This document shows positions 1 through 7,930 of a stretch of DNA of 64,000 bases, piece after piece. The DNA is from Streptomyces sp. LX-29. GTDB taxonomy: Bacteria > Actinomycetota > Actinomycetes > Streptomycetales > Streptomycetaceae. The first letter of the stretch is position 1; every line of letters starts with the position of its first letter. The notes below the pieces were generated by a model that was not told the DNA's origin, ran no database searches, and saw only the letters and a list, made by a program, of their open reading frames with translations. A program made the position numbers and the translations under genes. The stretch spans positions 6,891,559 to 6,955,558 of the forward strand of contig NZ_CP089746.1 of NCBI RefSeq assembly GCF_029541745.1. Direction: 5' to 3'.

Positions 1-697
1 CGCCCGCGCGGTGGCCGGCGAACTGGGCGCCGCGTTCCTGTCGGTGTCCATCAACGACGTCCTCGACATGTGGATCGGCAACTCCGAGCGCAACATGCAC
101 GAGGTCTTCGCCACCGCCCGCCGGCAAGCCCCCTGTGTCGTCTTCCTCGACGAGCTGGACGCCCTCGGCGCCAAGCGTGGCCGCGTCCAGCACAGCGGCC
201 TGCGCACCACCGTCAACCAGCTGCTCACGGAGCTGGACGGCGTCCACGCCGCGACCAACGAGGGGGTCTTCGTCCTGGCGGCCACCAACGTCCCCTGGGA
301 CGTGGACATCGCCCTGCGCCGCCCCGGCCGCCTCGACCGCACCCTCCTCGTGCTGCCGCCCGACGCGCCCGCGCGCGAGGCGATCCTCCGCTACCACCTG
401 CGCGACCGGCCCATCGAGAACGTCGACCTGGGCCGGCTCGCCAAGGCCACCGAGGGCCTCTCGGGCGCCGACCTGGCCCATGTGTGCGAGGCCGCGGCCG
501 AGACCGCGCTGCTCGACTCGGCGCGCACCGGCACCGTCCGGCTGATCGGCATGAAGGACCTGCTCGGCGCGGCAAAGGCCGTCGTCCCCTCCACCGAGCC
601 GTGGTTCGCGGCCGCGCGCAACGTGGCGATGTTCGCGAACGAGGGCGGCATGTACGACGACCTGCTCGCCTACCTGAAGAAGAGGCGCAAACTGTGA
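1..697 (+). CDS. AAA+ ATPase, 3' part only
   Basis: The gene is open at the left edge of the window, so its N-terminus and Walker A are missing. The visible part is an FtsH/CDC48-like AAA+ core: Walker B in CVVFLDELDALG (about 40 residues in), a sensor-1 LAATN motif, and a second region of homology with RRPGRLDR containing the arginine fingers. A helical lid (LSGADLAHVCEAA) follows. Such ATPases use ATP hydrolysis to remodel or unfold protein partners. The stop codon overlaps the GTG start of the downstream TPR gene (GTGA, 694-697), so the two are probably translationally coupled and work together. The substrate cannot be deduced from the sequence. Confidence 0.88.
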   Translation, partial: ARAVAGELGAAFLSVSINDVLDMWIGNSERNMHEVFATARRQAPCVVFLDELDALGAKRGRVQHSGLRTTVNQLLTELDGVHAATNEGVFVLAATNVPWDVDIALRRPGRLDRTLLVLPPDAPAREAILRYHLRDRPIENVDLGRLAKATEGLSGADLAHVCEAAAETALLDSARTGTVRLIGMKDLLGAAKAVVPSTEPWFAAARNVAMFANEGGMYDDLLAYLKKRRKL

Positions 698-1773
698 CCC
701 TCCACCCCGCCGTCGACCAGGCCGACGCGCTCATCGACCTGAAGCGGTACGAGCAGGCCCGCCGCATGCTGGCCGGCCACCTCGCCGAGGACACCGAGGA
801 CGTCCGCGCCTGGGTGAAGCTCGGCCGCTGCCACCTGGCCGAGGGGAACGCCGAACAGTCGCTCGCCGCGCTCGACCAGGCGCTCCGGATAGCCCCCGAG
901 GACGTCGGCGCGCTGCACATGCGCGCCCACGCGCTGCGGCGCGCGGACCACCTGGACAAGGGGACGCGCTGGCAGCAGGCGGAGGCGTCGCTGCGGGTGG
1001 CACTCCGCGTCGAGCCGCAGAGCGGCGCCGTGCACGCGCTGCTCGGCGAGCTCCTGGCGTACTACCCGCACCGCCACGCGGAGGCCCTGCACCTGGCCAG
1101 GGAGGCGGTGCGGCTCGACCCCGAGGACGTACGGGGGTACGAGGCGCTGTGGACGGCGGCCGCCGCGGCAAACGACGTCGAGACGTTCCGGTGGGCGTTG
1201 CGCGAGGTGCTCCGGATCGACCCCGCCAACCCCAGGGCCCTCCTCCTGGTGACCGAGCAGGAGGCCCACCAGCCGGGCACCACGGCCACGCAGGCCGCGG
1301 AGAAGTACGCCGACGCGCTCGCCGTCGTCCCCGACAGCCCCGGCCTCCGGCAGGACCTCGACCAGGCCACCTACCGCCTGCTGCGCGGGGTCCGCTGGCT
1401 GGCCCTGGTCTGCGTGGCGGCCGCGGGCGTCATGGTCGACCTGTTTCCCCAGGACGGCGAGGCGCCGAGGGAGCTGCCGGTGCCGCTCGGCAACCGGCTC
1501 TGGGCGCTCGTCCCCATGGCCGCTCTCTGGGGCTTCGTCGCCTGGCGCCGCTACCGCGGGCTGCGCACCGGGGTCCGGCTGACCGTGTGGTCCCTGGCCC
1601 GCCGCGGCCGGTGGGCCCGCGTCGTCATCGCCCAGGCGGGCTGGGCCATGCTCTGCTCGCTGCTGATCTCGCAGGTGCCGTGGACGGAGCGCACCGTGCC
1701 GCAGATCCTCTTCTGGGCCGGCCTCCTGCCCACGCTGGCCACGATCTGGTTCGACCACAAGAAGAGGGCCTGA
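694..1773 (+). CDS. TPR-repeat membrane protein
   Basis: About 359 residues. The GTG at 694 is chosen because it overlaps the AAA+ stop codon and starts at VTLHPAVDQADALIDL, just where TPR-like helices begin. Residues 1 to about 230 are degenerate tetratricopeptide repeats (for example ARMLAGHLAED, AWVKLGRCHLAEGNAEQSLAALDQAL, and AEASLRVALRVEPQSG). The C-terminus has about four hydrophobic segments (WLALVCVAAAGVMV, LWALVPMAALWGFVAW, AQAGWAMLCSLLISQV, ILFWAGLLPTLATIWF), so it should be membrane anchored. Inferred role: a membrane-bound scaffold that partners the AAA+ ATPase. No enzyme motif is visible. Confidence 0.85.
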   Translation: MTLHPAVDQADALIDLKRYEQARRMLAGHLAEDTEDVRAWVKLGRCHLAEGNAEQSLAALDQALRIAPEDVGALHMRAHALRRADHLDKGTRWQQAEASLRVALRVEPQSGAVHALLGELLAYYPHRHAEALHLAREAVRLDPEDVRGYEALWTAAAAANDVETFRWALREVLRIDPANPRALLLVTEQEAHQPGTTATQAAEKYADALAVVPDSPGLRQDLDQATYRLLRGVRWLALVCVAAAGVMVDLFPQDGEAPRELPVPLGNRLWALVPMAALWGFVAWRRYRGLRTGVRLTVWSLARRGRWARVVIAQAGWAMLCSLLISQVPWTERTVPQILFWAGLLPTLATIWFDHKKRA

Positions 1774-1903
1774 CCGCGGCCGACCCGGGACCGAGGCCCG
1801 CGCGGCGCCGCGGCGCCGCTCGTTCCGCGAGCGGGACGCCGGGGCGGGAGCCACCGTGGAGGGTGTACGCGGAGACGGCGGACGACGCGAAGCGGAGGCG
1901 GCC

Positions 1904-3601
1904 ATGGCGGCCATGAGCGATCCGGGAGACGGCGATCCGGGAGACGGCGATCCGGGAGACGGCCGGGACGAGCCCGGTCCGGACGGCGCCGAGCGTGACC
2001 GGCATGGCGCCGACCCCGGCCCCGACGGCGCCGAGCCCGACCGGGACGGCTCGGCGCGAGCCCCGGATGGGGCCGCGTCCGGGCCGCGTTGCCTGGTGAC
2101 GGGCGCCACGGGCTACATCGGGGGTCGGTTGGTGCCGGAGCTGCTGGCCGCCGGGTACCGGGTGCGCTGCCTGGCCCGGTCCCCGGAGCGGCTGCGCGAC
2201 CACCCCTGGGCGGGGGACGTGGAGGTGGTCCGTGGCGACGTGACGGACCCCGAGTCGGTGGGGCGGGCGCTGCACGGCATCGACGTGGCGTACTACCTCG
2301 TCCACGCGCTCCGCTCGGGGCGCGACTTCGAGGAGACCGACCGCAGGGCCGCGCGGATCTTCACCGAGCAGGCCCGCGCCGCCGGCGTACGACGCATCGT
2401 CTACCTGGGCGGACTGACCCCGGTCGACGTACCGGAAAGGGAGCTGTCGCCCCACCTGCGCTCGCGTGCCGAGGTGGGGGAGATCTTCCTCAGCGCGGGC
2501 GTGCCGGCGACGGTACTGCGCGCCGCGGTGATCATCGGCTCCGGCTCCGCCTCCTTCGAGATGCTGCGCTACCTCACCGAGCGGCTCCCGGTGATGGTCA
2601 CGCCCAGCTGGGTCAGGACCCGGATCCAGCCGATCGCGGTCCGGGACGTGCTGCGCTACCTGGTCGGCAGCGCGAGGATGCCCGACGACGTCAACCGCGC
2701 CTTCGACATCGGCGGGCCCGACGTCATGACGTACGAGCAGATGATGCGGCGGTACGCCGCGGTGGCCCGGCTGGCCCACCGCTTCATCCTGCGCGTGCCG
2801 ATGCTGACGCCCCGTCTCTCCAGCCTCTGGATCGGACTGGTCACCCCCGTTCCGCCGGCCCTCGCCCGGCCGCTGGCCGAGTCGTTGCGCCATGAGGTGG
2901 TCTGCCGGGAGCACGACATCGCGCGGTATGTGCCGGGTCCGCCCGGCACCCCGATCCCCTTCGACGACGCGCTCCGCCTGGCCCTCCAGCGGGTGCGTGA
3001 CGCCCAGGTCGCCACCCGCTGGTCCTCCGCCTCCCTGCCCGGCGCGCCGAGCGACCCGCTGCCCACCGACCCGGACTGGGCCGGCGGCAGCCTGTACACC
3101 GACCGGCGCACCCGGGCCGTCGACGCCTCGCCGGAGGCGCTGTGGCGGGTGATCGAGGGCATCGGCGGCGACAACGGCTGGTACTCCTTTCCGCTCGCCT
3201 GGGCCGTACGGGGCTGGCTCGACCGGTTCGTCGGCGGGGTCGGACTCCGTCGCGGCCGCCGGGACGCCGCACGGCTGCGGGTCGGGGACTCGCTGGACTT
3301 CTGGCGCGTGGAGGAGATCGAGCCCGGCCGGCTGCTGCGGCTGCGCGCCGAGATGCGCCTCCCCGGCCTCGCCTGGCTGGAGATGCGCGCCGACCGCGAC
3401 GACGCCGGCCGGGCCCGCTACCGCCAGCGGGCGCTGTTCCACCCGCACGGCCTGCTGGGCCACCTCTACTGGTGGAGCGTGTCCCCCTTCCACGCGGTGG
3501 TCTTCGGCGGCATGGCGCGCAACATCGCCCAGGCCGCGGCCCGCGCGGACGCCGCCCGTACGGACGCCGCCCGTAGGGGCGGTGCCGCGAGCGGGGGCTG
3601 A
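1904..3601 (+). CDS. SDR/NmrA-like NAD(P)-binding protein with C-terminal DUF2867 region
   Basis: A Rossmann fold begins with the nucleotide-binding motif VTGATGYIGGRLVPELL about 65 residues in, followed by RDVLRYLVGSA and FDIGGPDVMTYEQMM, as in extended atypical SDRs of the NmrA/YwnB type. The last about 150 residues (from YTDRRTRAVDASPEALWRVI to FHAVVFGGMARNIA) look like the DUF2867 domain often fused to these SDRs. The reading frame is open from 1856, but the ATG codons at 1904 or 1913 are better starts; the first about 60 residues are low-complexity Asp/Gly/Pro. Substrate unknown; probably a cytoplasmic redox or quinone-related enzyme. Confidence 0.8.
   Translation: MAAMSDPGDGDPGDGDPGDGRDEPGPDGAERDRHGADPGPDGAEPDRDGSARAPDGAASGPRCLVTGATGYIGGRLVPELLAAGYRVRCLARSPERLRDHPWAGDVEVVRGDVTDPESVGRALHGIDVAYYLVHALRSGRDFEETDRRAARIFTEQARAAGVRRIVYLGGLTPVDVPERELSPHLRSRAEVGEIFLSAGVPATVLRAAVIIGSGSASFEMLRYLTERLPVMVTPSWVRTRIQPIAVRDVLRYLVGSARMPDDVNRAFDIGGPDVMTYEQMMRRYAAVARLAHRFILRVPMLTPRLSSLWIGLVTPVPPALARPLAESLRHEVVCREHDIARYVPGPPGTPIPFDDALRLALQRVRDAQVATRWSSASLPGAPSDPLPTDPDWAGGSLYTDRRTRAVDASPEALWRVIEGIGGDNGWYSFPLAWAVRGWLDRFVGGVGLRRGRRDAARLRVGDSLDFWRVEEIEPGRLLRLRAEMRLPGLAWLEMRADRDDAGRARYRQRALFHPHGLLGHLYWWSVSPFHAVVFGGMARNIAQAAARADAARTDAARRGGAASGG
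1919..1963 (+). repeat. 15-bp tandem repeat, three copies, in coding DNA
   Basis: GATCCGGGAGACGGC is repeated three times in direct tandem and encodes DPGDG units in the disordered N-terminus of the SDR protein. The copies are identical, which suggests recent slippage. The repeat preserves the frame, so copy-number change would only alter the length of the linker. Confidence 0.85.
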
Positions 3602-3814
3602 CCGCTGGCGGTCGGCGCGGAGCCGGGGTGGCACCAGGGCCCTAGGGCGCCGGTCTCGGACGGTGGCGTGTCGGACGGTGGGGGAGCTGAACGCCGCGGG
3701 ACCGGACGGCCGGCCCCGGAGCACGGCGAACCGGGCGGCTCCGGGAGACCGACACGGCCGGGCCCACGGGGCCACGGCCCGCATGGCGACCACGGGCGGT
3801 GGCAGAGTGACCCC

Positions 3815-5203
3815 ATGAGCGTCGCCGTCGTGCTGTTCACCTCCGACCTGCGGCTGCACGACCATCCGCCGCTGCGCGCGGCGCTGTCCGCGTGCGAGCG
3901 GGTGGTGCCCCTGTTCGTACGGGACGAGCGCATCGCGGCCGCGGGGTTCGACGCCCCCAACCGGCGGGCCTTCCTCGCCGACTGTCTGAGAGACCTCGAC
4001 GCCGGACTGCGGGCCCGCGGCGGCCGGCTGGTCGTCCGTTCCGGCGACGTCACGGCCCGACTCCGCCAGGTGGCACAGGAGACGGACGCCGCCGAGGTGC
4101 ACCTGGCCGCCGGCGTCAGCGGCTACGCGCAGGCGCGGGAGCGGCGGCTGCGCGCGGCCCTGGAGCGGGACGGCCGCGCGCTGCGGGTCCACGACGCCGT
4201 GGTGACCGCGCTGGCCCCCGGCGCCGTCGTCCCCGCGGGGTCCGACCACTTCGCTGTGTTCACCCCGTACCTCCGCCGCTGGTCGCACGAGCGGATCCGG
4301 GACCCGCTCGGCGCGCCGCGCGTGGTCCGCGTGCCGGACGGCCTCCCCTCCGAGGAGATCCCCTCCCGCGACCAGGTCGACGGGGTCTCGGAGGGCCTCG
4401 CACTCGGTGGCGAGAAGGAGGGACGACGGCTGCTCGGCGCCTGGCTGCGCGGCGGGATCTCACGGTACGAGGACCTGCACGACGATCTCGCCGGCGACGC
4501 GACCTCGCGCCTCTCGCCACACCTGCACTTCGGCACGGTCTCGGCCGCGGAGCTCGTCCACCGCGCCCGCTCGGCGAGCGGCCCGGGGCCCGAGGCGTTC
4601 GTACGCCAGGTGTGCTGGCGCGACTTCCACCACCAGGTGCTGGCCGCACGGCCCGCGGCGGCCGCCGACGACTACCGCGCCCGGGGCGACCACTGGCGCG
4701 CCGAGGACGAGGCCGGGGACGAGATCGAGGCGTGGCGGAGCGGCCGCACGGGCTACCCGGTCGTGGACGCCGCCATGCGCCAGCTGCGCCACGAGGGTTG
4801 GATGCACAACCGGGCCCGGCTGCTCGCCGCGAGCTTCCTCACCAAGACGCTCTACGTCGACTGGCGCATCGGCGCCCGACACTTCCTGGACCTGCTGGTC
4901 GACGGGGACATCGCGAACAACCAGCTCAACTGGCAGTGGGTGGCGGGCACCGGCACCGACACCCGCCCCAACCGCGTGCTCAACCCGGTGCGCCAGGCCC
5001 TGCGCCACGACCCGGACGGCGCGTACGTGCGGCGCTGGGTGCCCGAGCTCGCGGGCCTCGAAGGGCCCGCCGTCCACCAGCCGTGGAAGCTGCCGGCCGC
5101 GGAGCGCGCGCGATACGACTACCCGGAGCCGGTGGTCGACCTGGCCGAAGGGCTGGCGCGCTTCACCCAAGCCCGCGGGGCCGGCGCGCGGAGCGCGGAC
5201 TAG
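3815..5203 (+). CDS. phr: Deoxyribodipyrimidine photolyase (class I, CPD type)
   Basis: About 462 residues, the usual length for class I photolyases. The ATG at 3815 fits the family start (MSVAVVLFTSDLRLHDHPPL); an in-frame upstream extension lacks family character. An N-terminal antenna-binding alpha/beta domain is followed by the FAD-binding helical domain with SRLSPHLHFG, VCWRDFHHQVL, GRTGYPVVDAAMRQL, GWMHNRARLLAASFLTK and DGDIANNQLNWQW. The enzyme uses light energy through FADH- to split cyclobutane pyrimidine dimers in DNA. The TAG stop (5201-5203) lies in the CTAG that was duplicated when the neighbouring IS inserted, so the protein end is intact. Confidence 0.95.
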   Translation: MSVAVVLFTSDLRLHDHPPLRAALSACERVVPLFVRDERIAAAGFDAPNRRAFLADCLRDLDAGLRARGGRLVVRSGDVTARLRQVAQETDAAEVHLAAGVSGYAQARERRLRAALERDGRALRVHDAVVTALAPGAVVPAGSDHFAVFTPYLRRWSHERIRDPLGAPRVVRVPDGLPSEEIPSRDQVDGVSEGLALGGEKEGRRLLGAWLRGGISRYEDLHDDLAGDATSRLSPHLHFGTVSAAELVHRARSASGPGPEAFVRQVCWRDFHHQVLAARPAAAADDYRARGDHWRAEDEAGDEIEAWRSGRTGYPVVDAAMRQLRHEGWMHNRARLLAASFLTKTLYVDWRIGARHFLDLLVDGDIANNQLNWQWVAGTGTDTRPNRVLNPVRQALRHDPDGAYVRRWVPELAGLEGPAVHQPWKLPAAERARYDYPEPVVDLAEGLARFTQARGAGARSAD

Positions 5204-6100
5204 GCGGTTTCGTTTGGATCACCGAGCGGACCAGAGGAAGATGCCCGCGATGTGGAGTCCGGCCAGGTAGATGACCGCTGTCTTCTCGTAGCGGGTGGCG
5301 ATCCCTCGCCACTGCTTCAGGCGGTTGATGCACCGCTCGACGGTATTGCGCTGCTTGTACGCGTCACGGTCGAAAGCGGGTGGCCTCCCACCGTGTCTGC
5401 CGCGACGCAGCCGGTGGCCGCGCTGATCCGCCCGGGTGGGGATCACTGCCCGGATGCCGCGCTGGCGTAGATGCTCGCGGATCGCACGTGAGGAGTACGC
5501 CTTGTCGGCCAGGACGACGTCCGGCCTGGTGCGAGGTCGTCCACGTCGGCGGGGAACGCGCAGACGGGCCATGACCTCGCCGAAGGCGGGTGCATCGCCG
5601 GCCTGGCCGGCCGTGAGGACGAAGGCCAGGGGCCGGCAGTCGCCGTCGGCCGCGAGGTGGATCTTCGTGGTCAGCCCGCCGCGGGACCGGCCGATGGCGT
5701 GGTCGGCCGGTTCTCCAGCCGGGGCCCCCTTTTGCGGGCCCCGGCAGCGTGCTGGTGTGCTCGCACGATCGTGGAGTCCACAGAGACGGCCCAGTTCAGG
5801 TCCTCGTCCGCGTCGGCCTGGGCTATGAGAGCGGTGAACACTCGCTCCCAGGTGCCGTCGACGGCCCACATACGCAGCCGGTTGTAGACGCCTCGCCAGT
5901 TGCCGTACTTCTCCGGAAGGTGCACCCACTGGGTTCCGGTCTGGAACTTGAAGGCGATCGCGTCGATCACCTCCCGATGGTCCCGCCACCGACCACCGCG
6001 CCTCGGCGTCCGGTCCGGGAGCAACGGCTCGATCCGCGCCCACTGCGCGTCAGTCAACGGCACACCCAGACCAACGACCGGCTGATCCAAACGAAACTGC
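5204..6100 (-). mobile_element. IS5-family insertion sequence (IS427-like), 897 bp
   Basis: The element has 18-bp terminal inverted repeats with one mismatch: GCGGTTTCGTTTGGATCA at the left end, and the complement of the right end reads GCAGTTTCGTTTGGATCA. It is flanked by a CTAG direct repeat (5200-5203 and 6101-6104), which I read as a 4-bp target duplication. The interior encodes one DDE transposase split by a -1 frameshift. Near-intact ends and intact catalytic motifs suggest recent insertion and possible activity. Removing the IS and one CTAG restores two convergent genes sharing their stop codons. Confidence 0.92.
5219..6090 (-). CDS. IS5-family DDE transposase made by -1 frameshifting
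   Basis: The first reading frame (from a TTG at 6090 or a GTG at 6063, down to 5671) carries the helix-turn-helix-like start PLTDAQWARIEPLLPD and the first catalytic Asp in VSVDSTIVRAHQ. The second frame continues with GLTTKIHLA, the second Asp in VVLADKAYSSR and the Glu in NTVERCINRLKQWR, ending at 5219. The frames join at an A4G5 run (minus strand, about 5725-5733) where slipping back one base turns CGC AAA AGG into CGC AAA AAG. This is the usual arrangement for IS427-group IS5 elements. Which initiation codon is used is uncertain. Confidence 0.88.
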
Positions 6101-6919
6101 CTAGGCCGGTCCGAGGAGCCGAAGCGTCAGCTCCATCAACCGCTTGCGGGCCTCGACGTCGTACGCCTGGTCGTGCGCCCGGGCGTCGGTGAACCGGTCG
6201 AAGTAGCGACCGGTGGTGGAGGCGAGCTCCGGGTCGAGGAGCAGCCGTACGGTGGGCCGCACCCCCTCCTCGACGCCGACGACCGGCGTCAGCCCGTAGG
6301 CGCGCACTCCCTCGGTGTCCATGAGGTGGGCCGGGTGCAGGGTGTTGACCGTGACGCCGGTGCCGTCGAGTTCGGCGGCCAGCTCGAAGGTCGCCATGAT
6401 CATCGCCAGCTTGCTGCGGCAGTAGGCACGCAGCCCCTCGTAGCCCCGCTCCAGCATGACGTCGTCGAAGTCGATCGCCTCCTGCCCGATGGAGGCGACG
6501 TTGACGACGCGGGCGGGCGCGGAGGCGGTGAGCAGCGGCAGCAGATCGCGGACGAGGACGTACGGGGCGAGGTGGTTCACGGCGAACCGCAGCTCGTGCC
6601 CCTGGCGGCTGAACTCCCGCCGCAGCGGCTCAGCGCCGCCGCCCGCCACGGCGTTGTTGACCAGCCCGTCGAGCCGCGGCTCCGCCTCCCGGATCCGGGC
6701 GGCCATCGCGCGCACCTGGTCCAGGTCGGACAGGTCGGCCAGGTAGGTGCGGACGGACGCCTCCGGGGCGACCTCCGCCAACTCGGCCGTGACGGCCTCC
6801 AGACGAGCGCGGTCGCGCCCGTGCAGCAGCAGGGTGTGCCCCTTCGCGGCCAGGTCGCGTGCGATGCCGCGCCCCAGTCCCTGGGTCGCTCCGGTGATCA
6901 GAATGGTGCGTGTGCTCAT
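6101..6919 (-). CDS. Short-chain dehydrogenase/reductase
   Basis: About 272 residues from the ATG at 6919 (MSTRTILITGATQGLGRGIA). Classical SDR features: TGxxxGxG cofactor motif (TGATQGLG), NNA motif (LVNNAVAGGG), a Ser in NVASIGQEAI, and YxxxK-like YCRSKLAMI as catalytic residues. The HGRDRARLEAV segment after beta-2 suggests NADP preference. Its TAG stop is formed by the CTAG duplicated by the IS next door. Family members of this type (retinol dehydrogenase-like) reduce or oxidise varied alcohols and ketones; the substrate cannot be assigned. Confidence 0.9.
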   Translation of the reverse strand: MSTRTILITGATQGLGRGIARDLAAKGHTLLLHGRDRARLEAVTAELAEVAPEASVRTYLADLSDLDQVRAMAARIREAEPRLDGLVNNAVAGGGAEPLRREFSRQGHELRFAVNHLAPYVLVRDLLPLLTASAPARVVNVASIGQEAIDFDDVMLERGYEGLRAYCRSKLAMIMATFELAAELDGTGVTVNTLHPAHLMDTEGVRAYGLTPVVGVEEGVRPTVRLLLDPELASTTGRYFDRFTDARAHDQAYDVEARKRLMELTLRLLGPA

Positions 6920-7277
6920 GCGGGACAGCCTGGCGGCGCGCGGGCATGGGTGGGGAGAGGGCGCTGAGCCTGGTGTCGGCACCACCACGACCCCGGCGCT
7001 GCTCCCGTCCACCATACGGACGGATGGGTGCTGGGTGTGCCCACCCTCGGGCACCGCCCCGCCGCGAGGCCGGCCCTGGCCCTCCGTGACCACCGCGCCA
7101 CCGTACGCCGGCCCAGGCCGACCGATACCGCGGCGAATCCGGCACCACGACGGTCGCGCCGGGCGAGGGCGGCGGCGCTTCCGCAGGGTGCCGACGGGGT
7201 CAACGACATCGCTCCGAAAGCCGTTCGTCCCGCGTGGGGATGGTCCACGGTGGCGAGCGCGAGGTAGCGTCCCCGCC
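6920..7277. other. Divergent intergenic region, no gene seen
   Basis: This 358-bp stretch separates the divergent SDR and isochorismatase-like genes, so it should hold both promoters. Frames crossing it are open only because of the high GC content and show no family resemblance. A short GGTGC...GGGCACC inverted match lies near 7027-7063 but is imperfect. I see no convincing -10/-35 pair. Confidence 0.5.
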
Positions 7278-7919
7278 GTGGATGATCGAAACGGGCTCGC
7301 GGTACCGCGGTCGTTGCAGGAAGCGTGTGACCCCAAGCGCCTGGCGCTGTTGGTCTACGACATGCAGGTCGGCATTCTGGGCCAGATCGGCGATCGGGAC
7401 CGCGTCGTCGACCGGACCGTCGAGGTGGTCGAGGCCGCCCGCGCCGCCGGTGTGCGGACCTTCTTCCTGCGCCATGTGACCCTGCCCACCGCACTCATGG
7501 GCGTCTCCCAGCTCCGTATGTGGCGCAGCTGGCAGCGCGCCGAACGCGCGGCCGACGTCCTCTCCCCCTTCCCACCGGACGCCCCGCAGACCCAGCTCAT
7601 CCCCGAGCTGCGCCCCACCGAGCACGAGGCGGTCCTCGACAAGATCACCATGTCCGCCTTCGAGGGCACCTGGCTCGACATCGCCCTGCGCGACTGTGGC
7701 ATCACCACCGTCGCCGTCGTCGGCGTGGCCACCGAGATCGGCATCGAACCCACCGTCCGCCACGCCGCCGACCTCGGCTACCTCCCCGTCGTCATCACCG
7801 ACGCCTGCGGCGCCGGCGACCCCGAAGCCGGCGAACGCTCCCTCGCCACCCTCCGCTTCGCCGGCGACGCGTTCCTGACGACAACGGAGGAGTTCCGCGA
7901 GGCGCTCGGGACGGGCTGA
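7278..7919 (+). CDS. Isochorismatase-fold (cysteine hydrolase-like) protein lacking the catalytic Cys
   Basis: About 213 residues from the GTG at 7278 (VDDRNGLAVPRSL). The isochorismatase fold is clear: catalytic Asp in ALLVYDMQVG, Lys in LDKITMSAFEGT, and the cis-peptide/nucleophile loop VVGVATEIGIEPTVRHA. In amidase and nicotinamidase members the loop reads GxxTxxCVxxTxR; here the Cys position is Gly, as in true isochorismatases such as EntB and PhzD, which hydrolyse a vinyl ether without a Cys. It may therefore be an isochorismatase-like or non-amidase hydrolase. The stop lies only 11 bp from the decayed end of the CRISPR array. Confidence 0.85.
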   Translation: MDDRNGLAVPRSLQEACDPKRLALLVYDMQVGILGQIGDRDRVVDRTVEVVEAARAAGVRTFFLRHVTLPTALMGVSQLRMWRSWQRAERAADVLSPFPPDAPQTQLIPELRPTEHEAVLDKITMSAFEGTWLDIALRDCGITTVAVVGVATEIGIEPTVRHAADLGYLPVVITDACGAGDPEAGERSLATLRFAGDAFLTTTEEFREALGTG

Positions 7920-7930
7920 TCTTTCGGCGG

